Shown: positions 12,601 through 24,600 of the stretch, one piece after another
How positions within the stretch are numbered: position 1 is the stretch's first letter
Layout of the letters: each line of letters starts with the position of its first letter
NCBI RefSeq assembly: GCF_963678635.1
Contig: NC_087070.1
Location: forward strand, 27,402,057-27,466,056
Reading direction: 5' to 3'
From: Symsagittifera roscoffensis
Lineage: Eukaryota > Xenacoelomorpha > Acoela > Convolutidae
DNA length: 64,000 nucleotides
Translations under genes and position numbers: made by a program
The notes under the pieces: model-generated
What the model saw: the letters and a program-made list of their open reading frames with translations, nothing else
Told to the model about the DNA's origin: nothing
Databases searched by the model: none

Positions 12601-15600
12601 AACCCCTACACTTCTTTCCCAACGTAGCACCTCAAGCTTACCATCAGATTACTTAGGTTCAACACCAACATCTGAACAAATATGTGAAAATCCCTTTAAC
12701 CCCCCAAACCAGGCATCACGACTGCCATATTGGACTACACATTCATTCACACAAGGTGAACCCAATTTAGTCAATGAACCCATAGATATTTCTACGGATA
12801 CAACAACATCCTCATCACTACCAGAAACATTATCACTACCATCAACACCATCAATAAGCCAATTATCACCACTACCCTTTAACTTAAATTTTCCAAATAA
12901 TCTCGACGCCAGATATCGAGAACAATCATCAATAAATATTCCTTTAAGATTAGACTGGAATACATTCACAGCACCTCCACCATTATTTGGACAACATCAA
13001 GAAAGTAACCGCCTTCATAACTGGGCACTTAATAGATTACAATATCGCCAAGATATTCACAACGATATCCGTGATCACAATATTCAAATACTCCAACAAA
13101 ACAGTTTACAATTAAAGTTTGAAATCACAGTTAAATTAAACAATATTACACAACATCCCTACCCATTAAATCCACCTAACATAACAGCTCAATCATTACC
13201 ACCACCGTTTATAACTACTGAAGTAATATATAAATACGACAGATACACCAAAAACACAATTGGTTACATTACATTTTATAACCCATACTCAGGATTATCA
13301 TACACATGTATATTCTAAAATTATTAATTTTTCTCCAACTCTTTTTTCTAGTAACCTCAAATCAAAACATAAACCCTTCCCCTCGTACAGGACCACAAGA
13401 TTTATTAGTAACACATTACGATTGCGAAGAAAATGAACAAAAAACACTACATAAATATGCAATAAATCAAGTATCACAATGTGAAACAGAACCACAAGCT
13501 ATAGAAACCACAGATATCATAGCAACACTCTATTCAAAAGCCCGAGCAACAACAGTTACAGGTTATAAATTCACAGCAACATTTTCCGAAAAGAAAGTAC
13601 ATTGTTCACAAGTCTCCAACGGAAACAAAAACCGACTTGACCATGAATCATTCTATCAAAGTAATATAGAACGCCTTTTACATCTCAATCCCGACGATTG
13701 TAAAAATGAATTACTTAGACTAAACATCACACAAAATAAAAACTCCCAAAGAAAATTAGTTAATTTTCAAGTTTTTTCAGACTCTGTACACCAATCACAA
13801 CTTGAAAGACACCAAGGACATAAAACTAGAGGAAAAATACCCGTATAACGGCGCACACGGACGATTAACCTATGACCTACATGATAAACATTGGATACCA
13901 CACATTGGTATAAATGACCCATCAAACTGCAAAGCAGACACAAAAAATAAAGGATACCAAGAAATAATGTTTTTCGATTGGAAAATACAACTCGAAAAAA
14001 TACAACTAACACGAGATTTATCTGATAATACAATGATCTATCAAGGAATCCGACTACCTTGTAAAAATGATCAAGGATATTGCGACCCTACAACGAGAAC
14101 ACAAGCAACAATTGTTTGGTTCCCCGAAGATACATGTACAACATTTCAAGTAGCAAAAATACACGCTCGTATGATAAAATTTCACGAAAAATATTTCATA
14201 CAATCAATTCCTTATGAACAAGTCCATCCATCACGAAAACTAAGTTCTGATTTTAGAAACATAGACAATATAGAAAATAAATTGACACGTTTTCAAATAT
14301 ATCAAGAAACAGAACTTGCATGTAAATACAGGAATCCACTTCACAGAACACAATACTCTGAAATATTAGTTGAATACGAAAAAGGATTCGACATGACCAC
14401 TGGAAAAGTAAAAATCGACCCATATGCCACAGGTCATCCTCTAAACGAAGGAACATCCTATATACCAGTTAATTTTGAAAAAAGCAACGGACAACCTGGT
14501 GGACATCTAAAACCTTATGACACCAGAAGCACACGCTTACAAGAATTATCACTAATGAATACTACATATTTCGGTAATATCCACTATGATATTCATTTAG
14601 ATATGAAACTAGATTATACAATTAGCCGAATTTTTCAAGAAATGTCACTCTCCGAATTAGAAACACTACACCAACTATGCGAATTAGAACGAACACAAAT
14701 ATTACAATCACTTGCACTAGCAGTATTAAAAATACCCTACGCAGGATACTTATTATCAGGAAATAGATCAAATTTTTTAGACTATGAAGGAAACATCTTA
14801 TGGTTTTATACTTGTACCAAAAAAGTATCACCACTCTACGTTTTTGAAGATAAACGATGTTATAAAAGAATCCCTATCTTTTATAAGAATAAAGTACATT
14901 TCGTGGATACACTTTCACGAAGAACCTATTTCTGGGATACCGCAGTCCCATGTGGATCAGAAAATAGCCACAATGTAGTACAACTAAACCCTGATGAAAA
15001 TAAATATTACCTTCTCACTCCATATCCCACATTAATGCAATCACTCAAAAAATTTTCACCAGAAAGCATTCGCGCTATCGCTCGAAACCCAAATATAGAC
15101 TTACAATCAATAGGAATATACTCAAAATCAGATATTCAAATTCACATTAGAACACAACAATTCCAGGAATTATTAACACAAATGGACACAATACAAAGAC
15201 AATCAATTGACCAAAACTTACGCAAACTTGCAGAAACCGCAGGTTTTGCTGATATCTACACACAAGACTATAGCGGATATTTTAAAGACATTAAAGATTA
15301 TATATATCTAAACGGTGAAAAATACCGTCCCCAAGATATATCACCAATTAACATTTTTAGCTTTGTTACACTCAAAAATGAGATCCTCGATTTTCTAGGA
15401 TGGCCCTACTACATCTTAGAAAAATTGACTATTTTATACGCAATGTTTAACTTTATTGGATTTCTTTTCTCACTCTTAAAAGGAATCTACAATACATGTG
15501 CTATACACACACAAGTAAACAGACAAGCAAGCGTAGCACGCATACTCTTTGCAGGATTTTTTGGAATTTTTTCCACATCTATAAACAAAATTCTTTTAGA

Positions 15601-18600
15601 CGCACAAATAAAAGAATATAACACAAAAATAACAACACGACAAAATACATACGACGAAGAACATAACTATGTCGACACACAGCCAACGGCACCACAACTA
15701 CCACCCCTACCAAATAATCATCCACTATCCCTAGTCCCACGAAATTTTCGAAATTTAGCAATCACACATAATCCAAATTTTCGACTCAATACATCACAAA
15801 GTCCCGTCCAACATATAATGACACATCAATCACAAGATGATAATACTTATGAACAAATTATTGAACAGCCCCATACCACCGCTTTTCAATCTCAAAATAA
15901 TAATTTTTTTAGCCCACGATGAGCCGCCAACTTGGATCACTACACCGATCAAATTCCCATCCAACCAATCTTACCTCTTCAATCCCAATCATACCACTTT
16001 TTGCTTTTCCGCCACCCGATTTTCCATCTAGCAATGTAACATCAGGCATGAATTCCGACACTAACTCACATATTTCAGTTTTATACTCCATCTCACAGCT
16101 AAATAACCCGAATATTGAAACCCCCGATGAATTTGCCGACTCAGAACCATCTCCATCCAATAATTTTCATAACCCTTCTAATTTTTCTCAACCCCCTTTT
16201 CAACCCATATTGTCCAATAACCCTGACCCCATCACTCCCACACCCTCTTATGCTTCCCAAGTTACCCCAACCTACTCCTCATACCATTCTGACCAATCAT
16301 CTCATTCTCCAGACACCCCCCGAATCTCCCCAGAACTAGATAATTTTATTACCCTCCAACAACAACCCTACCACCTTAACACCCCGACCATAAACCAAAT
16401 CTCCTCCACTACAAACTCATCCAATCCCCCTACACCCTCTTCAAATTATACTGAATCATTAACACCATCATCCACATCCACTATATCTTCACTAAACACT
16501 AATAGAGCTTACCGCACTTTTAAAAGAAAATTCCCCAACCATCCTTTCCCAGCAAAACCAGGAACAGCTCGTGAATACATCAACCACCCCCAGCATAATA
16601 ACACTAAAGAATTTTTAGCTATCACTTTACCCTCATTTCCACAATACACCTTAAACACCCCTCACGACGCTAACGAAACACGCAACTTTGTAGATGAATA
16701 CGTTTTAATGCCCACTCTCTCTTGGACCTCATACTATCATTTCACTAACCCTCTTTGCTTACCTTTATCCAGCACTTCCATCGATATAGACCGAAACAAA
16801 GACATGCTATATCGACTAACTACACCACTAACCGCTAGACAGTTTACTTACGTTGGATATAAAAAATCACTAAAAATACACACTGCACCTAGAGCTAATG
16901 AATATACGCTAGAATACTACGATCACAACATCATCAGAGCTAACCAAGATCAATTCTTAGATGACGATCGCTTCGCTAATCCACAAATCACCGAGAAATT
17001 TTTCATCAAGACACCATATGTATTTACACTAAACATCTTCGACCGAAAGTTTGATCACATTATTTCAGAAGCACTAACAAACACACAAGCATACGAAAGT
17101 TTTAAAGAACGCTTCCAAATCTTTTCACTAACCTTTCATTTCCTTGCACCACACGAAAGAGATTTACACTGCTCACACGATATTATGTTGCGCACTAAAC
17201 AAACACATACATACAGTTACTATCGTTTCATCCAAAATCACTTTGACCTCCACACACCCTCTAGACAACCACACCATCGTTTTCAATTCATCAATTCAAA
17301 ATACACTTCACCGTATTTCCTAAATTTCACATATTGTATTAAAGACACTAACCTCCATGGTATTCTTCGTAATTATGACCCCATAACCCAAATGTACATT
17401 TTCTGCCCCATCACCAAGACCTTCAACGCCGAAGAATCCCGACCCTTCCTTATCCCGCACGAATTCCTACAACCTATAGAAATCCCAATTTTAGAATTCA
17501 TCCACAACACTAAATTTAACCACAAATTATATAACTTAATCCAAAACACACCTTATGAGTTTGCAGTAGGCACTGAAGAACTAACCACTATTAAGGCACT
17601 TCAATTGCTTTGGCCACTGCTTCAAACTAAAAATATCATCCGCATCTTAGCTAAACTACTAACAACTTCAGAACTAATTCACGACATCTTCCCCCACGGT
17701 TTTTTCCCCGACGACTAACAGGTAAGTATGAATTAAATGAATATTACTAACTAATTACAGTATTAAAAACTCACCATTCTTTATTCATGTTTTCTTTAGA
17801 TTTTTAGCCTTCATCCGACGATCACCTACAAAAACCACAAAAGACAAATAAAAATTGCAAATTTCATCCAACAGATTTCAAAAATTCTATTAATCTCTTA
17901 CACTTATAAATTTATAAATTTAATACCAATGCAGTAAATTCATTTATAAAATTTTCCCCCAAAAGCAGTAAATCTAATTATAATGAAAATTTGTATCTTA
18001 AAATTCCCCCATAACTAGCAGTAAATTTCCAAATTCTATGCAGTAAATTAATAAAATGCAATTGCAGTACTAACCTTTTGATATTCTCATTCATTCGCAC
18101 AGAAATTCTATCCATACTCGCACAGCTCGCCCACGAAGAATTGTTTAAAATAATGAATTTCAGTTTCAAGTTTTCACACTCAACAACTCTAACATATAAT
18201 AACATATTTCAAACTTTCCTTTAACCCGGTTGGAAAGGAATCATATACTAAACAAAACTAACCAACGCAGCTTACTAAATACCACAAATCATAGAATAAC
18301 AGCATGACTAAGAAAAGGAAACCAACGGTACCCAAACCGGATTAACCCAGTTTAAAACTGGATAATTTATTCTTTTGAAGACTATTACAAAGTCTTAGAA
18401 AGAAATAATAAAACACAAAAAAGTCGAAAGACAAACCCATACCACAAACAATTTGCTTTTTGGAAAAAGTACATAACCAACAAGACATAAGTAAGACCAC
18501 AACAAACCCAACATAAAACGTTGTCACATAACAGGACCCCTCACAAAAACCGCATGAAATCATACTCCCACACCTGGCCTAACCCACCAGGAAGGACGTC

Positions 18601-21600
18601 CTGAGCATGCTCTATAGCCGGCCTAACCCACCGCGCTACACCCACGCTTTGTGACCACACCTTTATTTTTAATAAGAGCTACTCAAGGGTGAGTAACTCT
18701 TCAAAATAACCGAACTAAAACAAAAAGCTTTTGTGAAAACAACTAACTAAAATCATTATTAAAAAATATTAAACTAATAAAAGTTTTATAAAATGTAAAA
18801 TCACATGATGCAATATATAGATCAGAATACAACACCAAAGACGAACATCAAAAGACAAGACGACCCCACTACACTCGAGAGAGAATGACCAACTACAATC
18901 GATATGCCGCTCACAATCACAACTCAAAGGATTTAGAGTACGACTTGACCTCGCAGAAAAGGACTTCATTGAACTAGACCAATGACCACCTCGATGACCC
19001 AAGTGTACGTACAGATCCGAGTAACCAGGCATCCCCTCCACGCACAATCTCCACGCCATTCCCAAGCTAGATCAGACACAAAAGAAGTTCTCCCCGAAGA
19101 ACAGAAAAACCTGACATAGCCAACCATTCTGAAATCAGAATTGGTTTTGTTGCAGAGACTCAGTCGTTGTCACAAGAAGAACACAACGTCTTATGTCTCT
19201 AACTCCAGTTTCCTGGAACTTCCTAAACAAAAAGGAAACAAAGAAATATGATGATTCGCCAAATACCAACGTCCATCATCCATCCTTGAATTACAGAAGA
19301 ACTGTTCTAAAAAACTCTGTAAAACCCGGATGGGTGGAACCTGATCTAAACTACATTTTATGATTGGATAAATTAAATGTTTTACCAATGTAAAGTATTT
19401 AATATTAACCAATCATGATCCATCTAACTAACAACCCACTTATTTGTAAGTGCTGAAGTTACTTGTAATTTCAGCACCAGAGAGATTTGAATTTAACTTA
19501 GAAATTAGTTGGACTCTCCCGAGCACTTCAGCAGCCGCAATAAACCAGTATACCCTAGATCTATTGAGCCTAGCAGAGACTAGTTAAACAACCTGAGACT
19601 AGATAGTATAAGAGTAAGATTAGGATTGGTATTAGACTAAGAAGTTGCACGAATCTATCCGGCCGAAAATAAGATAGCGTGACGAGCAGACGGTGTACCC
19701 TATCCGAAATTACTCTATGAGTTATACACTCCAGTCATAACTCAATAACACAACCATGAAGTTCTGAGAATTGTTTGCCTATCAAGTCGAGAGTGTTTTG
19801 AAGATTTTATGAAACCAAAACCTATGAAACTAACCTTCGGCGTGTAATCGTTATTGCTAGTATTCCTGATGGTGCAGAACGTTCTAGAATAATCACGAAG
19901 CCTGTGTTGGAAGAGGAAGCGTGGAACGCTTACCCTTACACTAAGACGAAGTACACCTGTCACCAGGCACCGGCCATGATCAAAGACAGCTTCTCCCTCT
20001 CCATCGAGACCAAGTACCTGAACGATATCGGCAACTCCGAGAACGTGTTCAACCTGTCAGCCTCCGAGCTCAGACAACGCAGAGTGTACCACCTGGACAT
20101 GATCAATGTCAGTACTACGCACTACCTGTTTCGAAATCAACAAAAATCTTGACAACAAATTTAGGAACTGATGTACCAATTAGGCTAGCATTGTTGATTT
20201 TTAGTTAGTTTTTGAAAATAGACTGTATTCTATCAAAGAAAAACTTGAGAACAAAAAAAATTGTGACTAACATTTTCACCATCTGAAATCTTCAATCATT
20301 TTTTTGACCTCGTACCAGTATAGTGTAGTAATATATCTCTTGTTCAGTTGCATGTGTTGTTTTTTCAGGACTACAAGGACGTGTATGTGGAGGAGGAGGA
20401 CCCCCTGAAGTTCGTGTCAGAGAAGACGGGGAGGGGTCCCCTGGGGAAGAACTGGATCAAAGAGAGGGATGGTCAGAAGGAAATCCTCTGTGCATACAAA
20501 CTGTGCAGAATCAGATTCGACAACTACTTCTTTGGACAGAAAGGTACGTACCACCTGACTTCACAGGCAACCAATGCATCATTATACGATTAATGAGGGT
20601 TTTACGATCAAGGGCATTATACGATCAAGGGGATTACACTATGCAGGCTCATTTTGCAAATGGTTTTGAAGCAGTGAAACTAAAGGTATTCTTATGTGTG
20701 CTTTAGTGGAGAATGATTTGATCCACGAGCGTGCCCTTAAGAAGTTGCTCATTCACGCACACCGACAGGCGTGGTGTTGGCAAGACGAATACTATGGACT
20801 AAAAATGGAAGACATGCGAAAACTAGAAGCAGAGGCAGCCGAAGATCTGAACAAACGCTTTGCAAATATCGACGCAAACGGAAACATCAAGGAAAGTACA
20901 ACTGAACGTTCGCATCCGGAAGGTTCAGAAGCAAACAAAATAGCAGCCAACAATCCGGAGAAGAACGGAACCTCATCAGCAGTAGACGCTCAGTCCAGAA
21001 GACGAAAGGTCGGCAAGTTGGACTCCGTTTCGAGTGATGCCAGCAATGGAAGACTAACTCAGTAAGTTGTTTCGCATAGTTAAACTGAACCAAGTCAATA
21101 GAATTTTTGAATCCGAATACTTTTCAAATGAGTAAATGACTTGAATTTTACAGTTTTTTAACTATGACATTTTAATGCACAATGATAACGCAACATTTGA
21201 TTTTTTTTCATAGTTTAATTCAATAATTTGCGGAATAATATTTTGTTCAGTGAAAAAGTTCCAAGTGAAAATGGCGATGGCTTTGGCAGCACCAACGGAC
21301 AATCGAATGACAGTGTTGTCAACTACATTTCGCCAACTTCTCTGGTCAAGGAACAACTGACAAGGTCAGCCGAAGCTTCACCGAATCAACGTCATTCCGC
21401 CGAGCCAGTGTCACGGCAGTCAACAAATCTGGTAAGGAAAGGATGAGATGCCTCATCTTGTACATATAAGCCAATCTACTTCGTTGGGCATTGATTATAC
21501 GAGCATAGCGTAGTGTGATAGTACGATGCAAATTTTGTTTCCGACCTTAGTCGCGTATGAAAAGGCTATTTTTGGTGGCAATTTGGTATTATGCTCTTAA

Positions 21601-24600
21601 TGCAGCCTACTGGTTCAAAATTGCCACCAAAAAGCATCAACTGAGTTAACTTTTTACTAATCAAATGTCAAAGCACGTGGTATTATACTCTTAATGCAGC
21701 CTACTGATTCAATGTGCTTTGACATTTGATTAGTAACAAGTTAACTCAGTTGATGCTTTTTTAATTCATGGATCAAATCGGAAAAAGCTATTTGCTTCAT
21801 AGGACAGTTTGGTAATTAAAATCCCATTTCAGAATTTCCATCTCGATATATATTTCGCGTGTTTTTTGAAATGCTTTAATGCATAATTTGGTTTAATTTA
21901 TTCTATTTTGTTACATCCAAAGTTTGTGTGGTTGTCTTTAGTTTTTCACACTCCAAAATACTCCATGGAAAGTTTTAGTTGTGCATGTGAATTTTTTTGT
22001 GCTTCTGAATCTTCGCTGCTTTCTCGCTCGGGTTTGCGAAGTTGCAGGTTCGTCTGTGTTTGTTCTTAGTATACATAGCCTGAACCAGCATGTAATTGTA
22101 TGATTTTTATGCGACATTGATCAAATTTAGAGACAATCACACAAAAACGTTATTCAGTTTTTGCATGATTCCGAAAGTTTTCAGGGCCATTGATTTTGAA
22201 AAAACTCCTAGTAAAAATCATTTGGTGTCAGTTTTTATTTCTTTTTTCAAAAAAGAATTAGTCGATAAAGTAAATCGATAAGATAAAATTAAAGGTCTGG
22301 ACCTATGGATTTGCCGGCCTGGGCAATTAAAATGGTAGAAACATCCATTGCTGAATAATAATAAGTTTTTTCGATAAACCAGTGCATCAAGTTAATATTG
22401 TGCCCCGATTATCTCAAGCTTACATAGCTCCGAGATACAAAAAAGGAGATCCAACAGCGGCAATTAGCTATAGGCCATTTCGGTAACAAATACTTCATTA
22501 AGCTAGCGAGTAGCTAGTGTTTTAGTATAAAACCTTTTTTTCTTACCTAACTCGCAAGTAAAAGTTTTCACTTATGCATTTTTGCTATAATCGCGATCCG
22601 AAGCAGTGGAAATTTCATAGCATGTTCTCGGCTTTGTTTGTGGCTAAATAAGTGTTCATGGCTGAGTTGTTAGTGTGTGAGAATCATAATTTCTAGGTCG
22701 CATTAGGTTTGAGTCCGAAACGTCGCCGAATTTAAACTAATTAGAGGCTTTTTTTTTAATTTTTTTTGCACTTCTAAGAACTTAAGAGCTGCTTTTTGTC
22801 GTGTTCTCGCTAGTGTTTGTGAAGCACAGCTTCGCCTGTGTCTAAAAATATAAGCGCTTCCTGCTCCAACAAGTTATTGCATATTTAGAAACGATAAAGT
22901 TGTTATGCAAGGCAATTCGGCTGCCCAGAAAAAAAGTTGACTGACGCGGTTGAAACTTCAATTGAAAAAATAAGATTGTCTTTCAGAAAGAAATTATACC
23001 ATGGCTGGTTTTCTTGACCATGCTAAAGCATTCAATTCTGTTTCACATCAAATTTTTCTCAACAGACTAAATTTGGTACGGATTTTCCACTGAAGCTCGC
23101 AAATTTTTTGTCGGACCGGAAACACTGCGCTCAAGTTGGTGATACAAAGTATTGCTAGGCTACGGTAAATCGCGGTTTAACACTAGGTACAGTGCGCGTT
23201 CAGATAGTTTTCATGTTTTTCATTAATAGTTCAAGCAATAAATGGGAAAGTCGCTTCCAAACCGTTCAATGTGCGGATGAGTTATCTGTGCAGAAATTGA
23301 CTTGCCCATTTTGAAATCTTATATACAAGATACATTAAAATCTGTAAAGCTTTATTTATTCAAGATTGAACTCATGGTTTATGCAGATAAAACAATTATA
23401 ATCAGATTTGACAAAACATCAGAATCATTTGGTTCAATATTTGCATGAAACGCAGAAGTTGGAAACTTCAGATTCAGCACCTTATCTTGGCATTATTTTG
23501 GACGGAAAATTGAGTTTTTTTAACGATATGAAGAAGTGTTCCAGCAAAATGTTGTGCGGATTTCGGTATTAAACATCCTACTGAATGAATAGCCGTTGCT
23601 AGCGCGTGCTTTTTATTGAAATGCCTAGTTCCGTCCCATATTAGTAATAGTGGATGATGTTTTAGTAGATTACAACAGTAAAGTGATCGTTTGTATCGCC
23701 AAATAAACTGAGGTGTAAAGTTTACTTCATTAGAACAAATTTTGAAAGATGTCGTGATCTGTTTTCGAAAAACAACTTATTTTCTGCAGGATTGTTTATC
23801 GAAAAAATTTGAGTACTTCATTCGCAGTTTCATAGAAATTTTTGATAAAAGTTTTCTTTTGCTAGAATTTTGCCAACAATCAACTGCACAAATATTGCCA
23901 ACAATGAACTGCCTTGCCTCAAAACTTGAGAATGATCAAAAAGAAGTCAAAGTATCAAACTGAAATTAATAATTTTTCACTTCATTTTATTGAAAAAATA
24001 CCGGTATGAATATATGAATAATTACACATGCAAATCTTGTGTTATAGTATGAACTACCTTTTTTTCCAGCCTAAGTCGCAAATATGGTAGCGATAAAATT
24101 TGTTCACTTTGAAAATGTTCGTTTTGACCAATAACCAGCTATTAAGTATAGCCAATGCTAAGGATACTAACACAGACTATTATTGTTCCGATTTTCGTAA
24201 CGAAATTAACGGAATATATGTGCTCGGATGTTTTTTTTCTTCAGACAAATTTCGATGGGATTTTTGATATCATTCAAAAAGTATTGTTGCCCTGAGCTTA
24301 AATTATGAAAGATGTTTCACCTGTGGTCATTTTTCGTGTTGTTCTAAATTGGTTGAAGGAAGCTTATTTGCCATAATTGATTTGTTACTTGAAGCGAAAT
24401 TTATGACGTGTGGGGGGATAATTTTCACAAAAAAATCTTCGCCTCTGTGTTGCCAAGCGACAATGTGCATGTGCAAGGGCGTTACTCTTAATCTCGATGT
24501 CGGGGTTCCGCTTCAGGCACAAAGAAGTTTTTATTTTCTAAGGCTTTTTCTTAGTTTCTTTTTTGGTCTCTCGTTTGTGTTCGCGGAGTGCAGCTTCGAT

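Larger units (their letters stand above)
17800..19335 (+). other. 3' untranslated region of the retroelement
   Basis: About 1.5 kb without a credible ORF. It contains four GCAGTAAAT words (17931, 17965, 18018, 18040), an adjacent pair of 10-bp palindromes (AGGACGTCCT and GAGCATGCTC, 18593-18612), and a repeated GGCCTAACCCACC. It also holds a hairpin (18674-18701) conserved in the two other family copies. The segment from 18339 on recurs at 33,951-35,349. Confidence 0.7.
833..19744 (+). mobile_element. Giant env-bearing Ty3/gypsy-type LTR retroelement, about 18.9 kb
   Basis: Complete element bounded by LTRs 833-1242 and 19336-19744 and flanked by the direct repeat ATAA (829-832 and 19745-19748). 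LTRs begin TG and end CA and differ by one substitution (c/t in gatcggtat versus gattggtat) plus about one base in length, so insertion is recent. Order: LTR, PBS, 1.2-kb leader, basic ORF, Gag-Pol, two hydrophobic ORFs, AUG-less ORF, env in two frames, 599-codon ORF, 1.6-kb 3' region, LTR. It lies in the same orientation as the host gene, inside an intron. RT, RNase H and integrase order, D,D-35-E core and GPY/F motif place it with Ty3/gypsy (Metaviridae). Ordinary members are 5-12 kb, so this one is exceptional in length and gene number. Confidence 0.93.
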
